From: an uncultured Mollicutes bacterium
GTDB lineage: Bacteria > Bacillota_I > Bacilli_A > Acholeplasmatales > Anaeroplasmataceae
Length of the DNA: 9,833 nt
Assembly: GCA_947174685.1 (NCBI GenBank)
Contig: CAMWJY010000017.1
Coordinates: forward strand, 1 to 9,833
Direction of reading: 5' to 3'
Part shown: positions 1 through 5,996 of the stretch, one piece after another
How the letters are laid out: each line of letters begins with the position of its first letter
Position numbering within the stretch: the first letter of the stretch is position 1
Translations under genes and position numbers: made by a program
The notes under the pieces: generated by a model
Databases searched by the model: none
What the model was told of the DNA's origin: nothing
The model's input: only the letters and a program-made list of their open reading frames with translations

Positions 1-38
1 ACAAGGCTATTCGTCGGAAGCGTCAGATGTGTATAAGA
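1..38 (+). other. Illumina Nextera i5 adapter remnant (assembly artefact)
   Basis: Positions 11-38 match the Nextera read-1 adapter plus the first 14 bases of the transposase mosaic end at 27 of 28 positions; the one difference is A for C at 18. Positions 1-2 (AC) fit the end of the P5 arm. Positions 3-10 (AAGGCTAT) sit exactly where the 8-nt i5 index belongs and, from memory, equal Nextera XT index S520. The match stops at 38, before the last five bases of the mosaic end, so the junction with genomic DNA lies near 33-38. This is untrimmed library sequence at a contig end, not genome, and nothing biological should be inferred from it. Confidence 0.95.
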
Positions 39-41
39 TAA

Positions 42-296
42 ATGGAATACATAGAAGAACGAAAAAGAGCTTATAAAATGACTAACTATCGCAGAAGATA
101 TCCTCTTCATTATGCAATTTATATGGATGATTCGAAGCTTATAGAAAAGGCTATGACCTTAAAGAATGTCAATATGATGGATTCTTATCAATTTACTCCT
201 TTAAAGTTAGCTACGCTTTATCACAATAAACAAGCAATAGATGGTATTAAGGCATTAGGTAGACTTGCAAAAATTGCAACACTAGAAACAAAATGA
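42..296 (+). CDS. Ankyrin-repeat protein, probably 5'-truncated
   Basis: The frame encodes at most 84 residues. Two ankyrin-like units are visible: YPLHYAIYMDDSKLIEKAM at about residues 20-38, then FTPLKLATLYHNKQAIDGIK at about 51-70. Both follow the ankyrin pattern TPLHxAxxxxxxxxVxxL, and NVNMMDSYQ (42-50) sits where the inter-repeat loop is expected. Ankyrin repeats mediate protein-protein contacts; no partner or function can be named. The start is not trustworthy. The ATG at 42 has no ribosome binding site, lies 4 bases after adapter sequence and directly follows an in-frame TAA (39-41) that may itself be junction sequence. The real gene probably extends left of this contig; an internal ATG at 78 is an alternative start with only a weak purine stretch upstream. 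The stop at 294-296 abuts the lysine-operon promoter, and no terminator separates the two. Confidence 0.55.
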   Translation: MEYIEERKRAYKMTNYRRRYPLHYAIYMDDSKLIEKAMTLKNVNMMDSYQFTPLKLATLYHNKQAIDGIKALGRLAKIATLETK

Positions 297-325
297 TAGA
301 CAATTTTAAAAGAATATGGTAAAAT
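297..325 (+). promoter_or_regulatory. Promoter of the lysine operon
   Basis: A -35 box TAGACA (297-302, 5 of 6 to consensus) is followed by a 17-nt spacer and a -10 box TAAAAT (320-325, 5 of 6). TG at 317-318 one base before the -10 makes it an extended -10 element. Transcription should start near 332, a few bases before the first helix of the riboswitch at 336, which is the expected geometry. The -35 begins on the base after the stop codon of the preceding frame, so intergenic space is minimal. This is a housekeeping sigma-A type promoter; control comes from the downstream leader. Confidence 0.7.
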
Positions 326-335
326 ATTTTTGTTA

Positions 336-511
336 TATTTGAATCATAGAGGTAGCAATGTAAATGAGTAATCTATGGAGAAGGCATTCTGTGAAGTAGA
401 GGAAAGGTAACCATTGCCGAATAGAAATTCTAGGCGTAGAATTTTTATGGGGATATAGGAAATACTTATATCACTCCTACATAATTTTATGTAGAGGCGC
501 TAGAATAAATA
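336..511 (+). promoter_or_regulatory. Lysine riboswitch (L-box) aptamer
   Basis: The leader carries L-box hallmarks: AGAGGTAGC (348-356), a GAGTAATC internal-loop segment, the GGAGAAGGCATTCTGTGAAG region, GAGGAAAGG and the core GCCGAA, in the order seen in the B. subtilis lysC leader. The helices can be traced. P1 pairs 336-349 with 500-511, with two bulges and one mismatch. P2 pairs GCAATG with CATTGC, P3 pairs AAATTCTA with TAGAATTT, P4 pairs GATATA with TATATC, and P5 pairs CTACATA with TATGTAG. The family binds L-lysine in the five-way junction and represses downstream genes. I could not find a convincing L2-L3 kissing pair by eye, so loop boundaries remain uncertain. It lies directly before lysA and the rest of the lysine genes, which agrees with the family. 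Confidence 0.93.
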
Positions 512-544
512 AAACCTTAAGCGCTCTAAGCGCTTATTTTTATT
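492..544 (+). terminator. Riboswitch expression platform: terminator with competing antiterminator
   Basis: The terminator hairpin pairs TAAGCGC (518-524) with GCGCTTA (530-536), 7 bp, loop TCTAA, followed by TTTTTATT (537-544). The competing antiterminator pairs 492-501 (TAGAGGCGCT) with 520-528 (AGCGCTCTA): 9 bp with one bulged G at 496. It uses the whole 5' arm core of the terminator, so the two cannot coexist. The antiterminator's left arm also overlaps the P5 right arm and bases 500-501 of P1. Lysine binding should stabilise P1/P5, block the antiterminator and release the terminator, giving an OFF switch. The terminator ends just before the lysA ribosome binding site. Confidence 0.88.
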
Positions 545-557
545 AGTGAGGTATTTT

Positions 558-1778
558 ATGAACTATCAAAAGCTAAAAGAAAAATATGGAACTCCCTTAT
601 ATATCTATAATGTAGATGTAATGAAGGAAAATATCATACAATATCAAAACAATTTTAAATCGAATCAGTTTGAAACAGAAATTATTTATGCATCTAAGGC
701 ATTTAATATTAAGGCTATGCTTAGACTTCTTATGCGATATGGCTTATCCTTAGATGTAGTTTCCTTAGGAGAACTCTATACAGCGAAAAAGGTAGGCTTT
801 CCTATGCAGAAAATCTATTTTCATGGAAATAATAAAAGCGAAGAAGAATTGAGATATGCCATTTCAGAAGAGGTTGGCATTATTGTTGTAGACAATTTAA
901 TGGAGCTAAAGCTTCTTGATGAGCTTGCTAAAGGATTAAAAAAGAAGATAAATATTTACATTCGTCTAAATGTAGGTGTAGAGGCACACACTCATAAATA
1001 CATTGTAACAGCCCATGTGGATTCTAAGTTTGGTGTAATGTATGATGGAAAAGAGTATAGGGAAATGCTAGAGGTGCTTCAAAACTCTCCCTATATCAAG
1101 CTTCAAGGCTTTCATTCTCATATAGGTTCTCAGATCTTTGATTTAGCTCCTTATGATGCGGTTATAGAAAAGCTTGTAAAGATGATCAAGGACTTTGATC
1201 GACCTTTAGGCATCAACTTAGGTGGTGGCTTTGGGGTAAGCTATACAGATGCTGACCATCCAATTCCTTTTGATGTCGTATCTAAGCATTTGATTCAAAC
1301 GATGGAAGCTGAGCTTAAGAATCAGAACGTAAGACTTCATAAGCTTTCTATTGAGCCTGGCAGGAGTATTGTTGCCGAGGCAGGACAAACCTTATATACT
1401 ATTGGTGGAGTTAAACAGACGCCTAATAAGCTCTATTATTTTATAGATGGTGGAATGACAGATAATATTCGTCCTGCCCTATATGAAGCCTTATATCATG
1501 CAGATATCGTAGGAAAAGAAAACCAGTTTAAGAATAAGATAGCTACTATCGCAGGAAAATGCTGTGAGAGTGGTGATGTCATCATTGAAAATATTTTACT
1601 TCCTGAGGCTGCAAAAGGAGATTTACTTATTACCTATTCTACAGGTGCTTATGGTTATTCGATGAGTAGTAATTATAATAAGGCTCTTACTCCTGCAGTA
1701 GTTTTTGTTGAAGAGGATAAGGATGAGCTTGTAGTAAGAAGGCAGTCCTTGGATGAGCTTTTAGAGAGGGAAATCTAA
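558..1778 (+). CDS. lysA: Diaminopimelate decarboxylase
   Basis: LysA is the cytosolic, PLP-dependent fold-III decarboxylase that converts meso-diaminopimelate to L-lysine and CO2. The 406-residue product has the family's two parts, an alanine-racemase-like TIM barrel and a C-terminal beta domain. Visible landmarks: the PLP lysine K47 in IIYASKAFN, HSHIGSQ (186-192), the phosphate-binding GGGFG (222-226), EPGRS (266-270), the active-site Cys336 from the other subunit in GKCCESGD, and GAYGYSMSSNYN near 363-374. The start chosen is ATG 558, because GTGAGG (546-551) sits 6 nt upstream as ribosome binding site. A GTG at 546 in the same frame would use those bases as codons and is less likely. It is first in the operon, directly behind the lysine riboswitch, and its TAA abuts the dapF ATG with no gap. 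The ~405-420 aa length is normal. Confidence 0.95.
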   Translation: MNYQKLKEKYGTPLYIYNVDVMKENIIQYQNNFKSNQFETEIIYASKAFNIKAMLRLLMRYGLSLDVVSLGELYTAKKVGFPMQKIYFHGNNKSEEELRYAISEEVGIIVVDNLMELKLLDELAKGLKKKINIYIRLNVGVEAHTHKYIVTAHVDSKFGVMYDGKEYREMLEVLQNSPYIKLQGFHSHIGSQIFDLAPYDAVIEKLVKMIKDFDRPLGINLGGGFGVSYTDADHPIPFDVVSKHLIQTMEAELKNQNVRLHKLSIEPGRSIVAEAGQTLYTIGGVKQTPNKLYYFIDGGMTDNIRPALYEALYHADIVGKENQFKNKIATIAGKCCESGDVIIENILLPEAAKGDLLITYSTGAYGYSMSSNYNKALTPAVVFVEEDKDELVVRRQSLDELLEREI

Positions 1779-2594
1779 ATGGAATTTTATAAGATGCACG
1801 GCTGTGGCAATGATTTTTGTGTAATTGAATATGAGGCAGGTATTGAGTATTCTAGTCTTGCTAAAAAGCTTTGTGATAGGAAATTTGGTATTGGCGCTGA
1901 TGGATTAATTGTCGTAAAACAAAATCCTTTAGAAATGCTATTTTATAATCAGGATGGGTCTAGAGCGAGTATGTGTGGAAATGGGATTCGCTGCTTTGCC
2001 AGATATGTGTACGAAAAGAAGCTTATCTCAGCTAAGAAATTAGAATGCTTAACCTTGGCAGGAGTAATGAAGATAGAAATAACAAGTCTTGATCCTTTCT
2101 TATGTAAGGTAGATATGGGTCAACCAAGCTTTTCTAATTCTATGATACATGTTTCTGATGATATTAAATCCTTTGGTAGACTTCTTACAGTGGATGGCTA
2201 TTCCTTAACGATATATTCCTTTTTTATGGGAACGATTCACACTGTTATTTTTGTGGACAGCCTAGAGGCTGATGTTTTAAAGTTTGCCGAAAAGATTTGT
2301 AAGAACCGTCTTTTTAGAAAACAGACAAATGTAAACTTTGTTCATCTCTTAGATGAATCTCATATTGAGATAAAAACCTATGAACGTGGTGTTGGGTGGA
2401 CACTTGCTTGTGGAACAGGAGCTTGTGCTAGTGTAGTGACCTGTACAAGGCTTAAATTAACCAAGAATCGGGTAAACGTAAAATTACCTTATGGATATTT
2501 AAATATAGAAGTGACAAAAAAAGAAAATGTCATTATGGAAGGACCAGCGGTTCTTTCCTATGTTGGACAGTTAAAGGAGGGATTTGAATGCTAA
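1779..2594 (+). CDS. dapF: Diaminopimelate epimerase
   Basis: DapF interconverts LL- and meso-diaminopimelate with two cysteines and no cofactor. The 271-residue protein shows the two-lobed family layout: MHGCGNDF at the N-terminus (N11 equivalent), FYNQDGS (56-61), the first catalytic Cys66 in MCGNGIRCFARY, and the second, Cys211, in TLACGTGACAS. The YERG motif (201-204) carries the conserved Glu and Arg. Two positions differ from the usual pattern: the GNPH substrate loop reads GTIH (151-154, His kept), and the residue before TLACGTG is Trp207 rather than the common Glu. Both lie near the active site but the catalytic set is intact, so I expect an active enzyme. GAGAGGG inside the end of lysA serves as ribosome binding site. 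The gene overlaps dapA by 7 nt. Confidence 0.93.
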   Translation: MEFYKMHGCGNDFCVIEYEAGIEYSSLAKKLCDRKFGIGADGLIVVKQNPLEMLFYNQDGSRASMCGNGIRCFARYVYEKKLISAKKLECLTLAGVMKIEITSLDPFLCKVDMGQPSFSNSMIHVSDDIKSFGRLLTVDGYSLTIYSFFMGTIHTVIFVDSLEADVLKFAEKICKNRLFRKQTNVNFVHLLDESHIEIKTYERGVGWTLACGTGACASVVTCTRLKLTKNRVNVKLPYGYLNIEVTKKENVIMEGPAVLSYVGQLKEGFEC

Positions 2595-3469
2595 GTGGAA
2601 GCTTAGTTGCGCTTGTAACACCATTTTTAGAGAATGGAGAAGTAAACTATGAAAAGCTAGAAGAGCTAATAGAGTATCATCTAAATAATCAGACAGATGG
2701 ACTTGTCATTTTAGGAACTACGGCAGAAGCTACAACGCTGAGTCTAGAGGAGCAGATAAGAATTGTTAAGCTTACTGTTTCCTTAGTGAAAAAAAGAGTT
2801 CCTATTATAGTTGGGGCAGGCTCTAATGATACTGCCAAGGCAATGGAAAAGGCAAAGCTTTTTTCTGGTCTAGGGGCAGACTATTTGCTTGTGATTACTC
2901 CTTATTATAATAAAACGAATCAAGGAGGATTAATTCATCATTTTGAAAGCATTGCTGCTTCCTCAAGTGTACCTATTATTTTATATAATGTACCTTCTAG
3001 AACTGGAATGTCTATTTCCTTACATGCTTTAGAAATCCTTTCTAAAAACAAAAATATCTGTGGAATTAAGGAAGCCTCTGGCAATATGAGCTATGCAGTA
3101 AGTGCTTCTAGATTCTTAAGTAAAGATTTTGTAATGTTGTCAGGAAATGATGATATTATTGTACCAATGATGTCTATAGGTGCTACAGGTGTGATTTCTG
3201 TTTTGGCAAACATCTGTCCAAGAGAAACTCACAAGCTCTGTGAGCTTTGCTTGAAGGAAAGCTATCAGGAAGCATCTAGACTTCAAGGCAGACTTCTTCC
3301 TGTTGCTAATGCTTTATTTTATGAAACGAATCCAATTCCTGTTAAAGCAGCAATGAATCATTTAGGGTTTTCTGTTGGAGGATATAGGATGCCACTATAT
3401 TCTATGCAAGAAGAGGCATATCAGAAGCTGATTCAAATTTTAGATAAAAATAAGGAGCTGTTGAACTAA
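2588..3469 (+). CDS. dapA: 4-hydroxy-tetrahydrodipicolinate synthase
   Basis: DapA condenses pyruvate with aspartate semialdehyde, the committed step of the DAP branch, on a class I aldolase TIM barrel. All key residues fall at the E. coli numbering: T44/T45 in GTTAEAT, Y107 in TPYYNK, Y133 and R138 in LYNVPSRTG, and the Schiff-base K161 in GIKEASG. The C-terminal ETNPIPVKAAM (246-256) is also typical. The length of 293 residues is normal for this family. The start is fixed by AAAGGAGGG (2574-2582) a few bases before ATG 2588, inside the end of dapF; the 7-nt overlap suggests translational coupling. Related aldolases (N-acetylneuraminate lyase, KDG aldolase) share the fold, but the motif set and the neighbours make DapA the clear choice. 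Lysine feedback of the protein itself cannot be judged by eye. Confidence 0.95.
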   Translation: MLSGSLVALVTPFLENGEVNYEKLEELIEYHLNNQTDGLVILGTTAEATTLSLEEQIRIVKLTVSLVKKRVPIIVGAGSNDTAKAMEKAKLFSGLGADYLLVITPYYNKTNQGGLIHHFESIAASSSVPIILYNVPSRTGMSISLHALEILSKNKNICGIKEASGNMSYAVSASRFLSKDFVMLSGNDDIIVPMMSIGATGVISVLANICPRETHKLCELCLKESYQEASRLQGRLLPVANALFYETNPIPVKAAMNHLGFSVGGYRMPLYSMQEEAYQKLIQILDKNKELLN

Positions 3470-4185
3470 TGAAAATATGTGTAGTTGGATATGGAGCTAT
3501 GGGACATATCGTATGTGAGCTCCTAGCAAGTGAGCTAGCTTATCCAGTAGGCTTAGAATGTGAATATAAGACGTTAGAAGAAACGGATAAAGCTTTTGAT
3601 TGTATTATTGATTTTTCTAATCCAGCAAATTTAGATATGATTGTTTCTTTTGCTGAAAAATATAATACACCAGTTGTTTTTGCAACAACAGGATATACGG
3701 ATAAAGAGCTATTAAAGATAGAAGAATTATCTAAAAAGGTACCTGTTTTACGTAGTGCGAACTTTTCCTTAGGAGTAATTTTACTGAATCGTTTAGTAAA
3801 GGAAATCACGCCAATTCTAAAGGAAGACTTTGATATAGAGATTGTGGAGGCACACCATCATCACAAGGTTGATAGTCCAAGTGGTACTGCCAAGATGCTT
3901 TTAGAGAGTGCGCAAATGGCAACTGGCTTTACTCCCAATTATGAACGCTTAGGCTACTGTCCTAGAAAGCCTGATGAAATAGGAATGCATTCCATAAGAG
4001 GGGGCTCTATTGTTGGCGAGCACGAGGTACTTTATTGTGGTGAGGACGAAACGATTACTTTAAAGCATAGTGCCCAATCTAAGAAAATCTTTGCAGTAGG
4101 AGCGATTAAGGCTGCTCACTTCCTTGTGGGAAAGCCTGTAGGCTATTACAATATGGAGGATGTATTATTCGGAGGGAAAAATTAA
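3469..4185 (+). CDS. dapB: 4-hydroxy-tetrahydrodipicolinate reductase
   Basis: DapB reduces the DapA product to tetrahydrodipicolinate with NAD(P)H. The 238-residue protein starts with the Rossmann motif VVGYGAMG (5-12), followed by IIDFSNP (46-52), ATTGY (72-76) and SANFSLGV (96-103). The catalytic signature EAHHHHKVDSPSGTA (127-141) holds the counterparts of E. coli His159/His160 (H129/H130) and Lys163 (K133). RGGSIVGEHEV (177-187) belongs to the tetramerisation and substrate domain. It is shorter than E. coli DapB (about 270) mainly in the nucleotide-binding half, a form that I recall from clostridial-type proteins. The start overlaps the dapA stop by one base (TAATG), a classic coupling junction, with AAGGAG about 10 nt upstream. 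Confidence 0.94.
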   Translation: MKICVVGYGAMGHIVCELLASELAYPVGLECEYKTLEETDKAFDCIIDFSNPANLDMIVSFAEKYNTPVVFATTGYTDKELLKIEELSKKVPVLRSANFSLGVILLNRLVKEITPILKEDFDIEIVEAHHHHKVDSPSGTAKMLLESAQMATGFTPNYERLGYCPRKPDEIGMHSIRGGSIVGEHEVLYCGEDETITLKHSAQSKKIFAVGAIKAAHFLVGKPVGYYNMEDVLFGGKN

Positions 4186-4887
4186 GTGAATGCAGAAGAG
4201 ATTATAAAGCTAATTCAAAGCTCTCCGAAAAGGACATTTGTGAAATGCTATATAAAAGCTAAGGAAAGCCTAGCTATTGAAAAAGAAGATATAAAAGTTT
4301 TTGGAGAGCCTAGCCTTTATATTTTGTTTGGAGAATATAATAGTATTAAGACAGAAATAGAAAAAAATAAATCCTCTATCCTAGATGTATTTTTTGAGGG
4401 AGATTCTCATAATTCAGCAATTCCTCTTTTAGATATAAGAGCTTGCAATGCTCGTATCGAACCAGGTGCGATCATTAGAGATAAGGTAGAGATTGGTGAT
4501 CATGCTGTTATTATGATGGGAGCTATCATCAATATAGGTGCTATAATAGGAGAAAATACGATGATTGATATGGGTGCTGTATTAGGGGGCAGAGCTATTG
4601 TTGGAAAAAACTGTCATATTGGGGCAGGAGCCGTCTTGGCAGGAGTAGTTGAGCCTGCATCTAGCCAGCCTGTGGTGGTTGAGGATGATGTCTTAATAGG
4701 TGCGAATGCAGTTGTGATTGAGGGCGTTAAAGTCGGTAAAGGGGCTGTTGTAGCTGCTGGATCTGTAGTCATAGAGGATGTGGAGCCTAATACGGTAGTC
4801 GGTGGTGTTCCTGCAAGAGTATTAAAGCTGAAGGATGAAAAGACAGCATCAAAAACAGCTTTAATTGAGGGCCTGAGGTCTTTGTAA
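4186..4887 (+). CDS. dapH: Tetrahydrodipicolinate N-acetyltransferase
   Basis: DapH transfers acetyl from acetyl-CoA to tetrahydrodipicolinate, opening the acetylase variant of the DAP pathway; it is a trimeric left-handed beta-helix enzyme. The 233-residue protein has the DapH-specific N-terminal domain (about 1-75, MNAEEIIKLIQSSPKRTFVK) and then hexapeptide repeats from about 88 to 210. These include NARIEPGAIIRD, IGENTMIDMGAVLGG, GKNCHIGAGAVLAGV and GVPARVLK. The N-terminal domain and the EPGAIIRD...MIDMGAVLGGRA run distinguish it from succinylase DapD. Translation starts at GTG 4186, directly after the dapB TAA, with GGAGGG nine bases upstream; an ATG at 4190 is out of frame. Its presence predicts an acetylated route and matches the M20 deacetylase at the end of the operon. 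An 88-nt gap follows, the largest in the operon. Confidence 0.95.
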   Translation: MNAEEIIKLIQSSPKRTFVKCYIKAKESLAIEKEDIKVFGEPSLYILFGEYNSIKTEIEKNKSSILDVFFEGDSHNSAIPLLDIRACNARIEPGAIIRDKVEIGDHAVIMMGAIINIGAIIGENTMIDMGAVLGGRAIVGKNCHIGAGAVLAGVVEPASSQPVVVEDDVLIGANAVVIEGVKVGKGAVVAAGSVVIEDVEPNTVVGGVPARVLKLKDEKTASKTALIEGLRSL

Positions 4888-4893
4888 TATACA
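4865..4893 (+). promoter_or_regulatory. Possible internal promoter before asd (weak)
   Basis: TTGAGG (4865-4870), a 17-nt spacer and TATACA (4888-4893) each match the sigma-A hexamers at 4 of 6 positions. The site overlaps the dapH stop and precedes the only sizeable gap in the operon (88 nt, 4888-4975). The rest of that gap is A-rich, with a weak imperfect hairpin (4925-4943) followed by TGTATTTTT, too weak to call a terminator. Such AT-rich DNA gives chance promoter matches often, so this is a suggestion only. Confidence 0.22.
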
Positions 4894-4975
4894 AAAATAA
4901 AAGTAATGCATTAAATAATACTGGACGGCTAACTTTAAGCGGTTGTATTTTTGGAAAAATAAAGGAGTAGTAGTA

Positions 4976-5986
4976 ATGAAAAAATATAGAGTGGGCATTT
5001 TAGGAGCTACAGGTGCTGTAGGCAGAGAAATGCTTAAGATTCTAGAAGAATATGATTTTCCTATAGAGGAGCTTAGGCTTCTTGCCAGCAAGCGGAGTAT
5101 AGGAAAGAAAATAGAATATAAGGGAATAGAGCATCTGGTAGAAGAAGCAACTAAGGATTCTTTTTCGGGATTAGATTTTGTATTAGGTGCTGCATCTAAT
5201 GCTATAGCTAAAGCCTTTAAAGAGGATATCGTAAAAGCAGGAGCTATATTTATTGATAATTCAAGTGCCTTTCGAATGGAGGATACTGTTCCTCTAGTTG
5301 TGCCTGAAATCAATGGCGAGGATGTCTATGAAAACAAAGGAGTCATTGCTAATCCAAACTGCTCTACCATTATTGCTCTTATGGCAGTGAAAGCAATTCA
5401 TAAAATGTCTCCTATAGAGACTATGGTTGTTTCCACCTATCAAGCAACAAGTGGTGCAGGTGCTGCGGGTCCAGTTGAATTAAAAAATCAAATGGAAGCC
5501 ATTTGTAAAAATGAACCAGTTGAGTCCAAAGTATTTCAGCATCAAATTGTAGAAAATGTAATTCCTCATATTGGCTCATTTTTAGAGAATGGATATACAA
5601 CCGAGGAAATGAAGATGCAAAATGAAGGAAGAAAAATTTTACATCATCCTACCTTAAAGGTTTCTTGTACCTGTGTTAGAGTACCTGTTGTAAGATCACA
5701 TTCTATATCCATTGATCTAGTGACAAGAGATCATTTAGATATAGATGATGTAAAGGCCTCTATCTCTAAGGAGAAAGGCTGTAGGCTATATGATGATCCA
5801 AAGGAAAATATTTATCCTATGCCTATTGTCACATCTAATCAAGATATTGTTTATGTTGGAAGAATTAGAAAGTGCTTAATTCATGAAAATGGAATTAGCT
5901 TATGGTGTTCTGGAGATCAGGTTAGAAAAGGTGCAGCCACGAATGCTGTCCAAATTATGATGAAGCTTGTAGGGCTTCTAGATTAG
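4976..5986 (+). CDS. asd: Aspartate-semialdehyde dehydrogenase
   Basis: Asd reduces beta-aspartyl phosphate to aspartate semialdehyde with NADPH, the branch metabolite for lysine/DAP, threonine and methionine. The 336-residue protein has the nucleotide motif GILGATGAVG (7-16), SSAFR (96-100), the catalytic Cys129 in ANPNCSTI, SGAGAAGPVELKNQ (159-172), and the general-base His242 in VRVPVVRSHS. The length is normal. The start is ATG 4976, preceded by AAAGGAG (4961-4967) at 8 nt; an in-frame TTG at 4943 would add 11 residues unlike the family N-terminus and is rejected. It follows dapH by 88 nt and its TAG overlaps the lysC ribosome binding site. Placing this shared hub enzyme inside a lysine-riboswitch operon is notable. 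Confidence 0.95.
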   Translation: MKKYRVGILGATGAVGREMLKILEEYDFPIEELRLLASKRSIGKKIEYKGIEHLVEEATKDSFSGLDFVLGAASNAIAKAFKEDIVKAGAIFIDNSSAFRMEDTVPLVVPEINGEDVYENKGVIANPNCSTIIALMAVKAIHKMSPIETMVVSTYQATSGAGAAGPVELKNQMEAICKNEPVESKVFQHQIVENVIPHIGSFLENGYTTEEMKMQNEGRKILHHPTLKVSCTCVRVPVVRSHSISIDLVTRDHLDIDDVKASISKEKGCRLYDDPKENIYPMPIVTSNQDIVYVGRIRKCLIHENGISLWCSGDQVRKGAATNAVQIMMKLVGLLD

Positions 5987-5996
5987 GAGGGAGTAT

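Noticed and set aside
1..40. GTGTATAAGA near the left end as a transposon end
   Set aside because: It is the Tn5-derived Nextera mosaic end within adapter sequence, not a genomic mobile element.
546..557. GTG start for lysA at 546, adding four residues
   Set aside because: GTGAGG serves as the ribosome binding site for ATG 558, and the product from 558 fits the family N-terminus.
3540..3809. Leftward 89-codon frame inside dapB
   Set aside because: Antisense shadow of a clearly coding gene; low-complexity composition and no recognisable motif or ribosome site.
4925..4953. Hairpin plus TGTATTTTT as a terminator between dapH and asd
   Set aside because: Only about five pairs with a G-G mismatch; too weak for an intrinsic terminator.
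4943..4975. TTG start for asd giving an 11-residue extension
   Set aside because: No ribosome site precedes it, and AAAGGAG at 4961-4967 is ideally placed for ATG 4976, which begins the usual Rossmann N-terminus.
4861..5313. Leftward 150-codon frame across dapH end and asd
   Set aside because: It covers the conserved asd N-terminus on the opposite strand, is Ser/Leu/Ile-rich, and matches no family I know.
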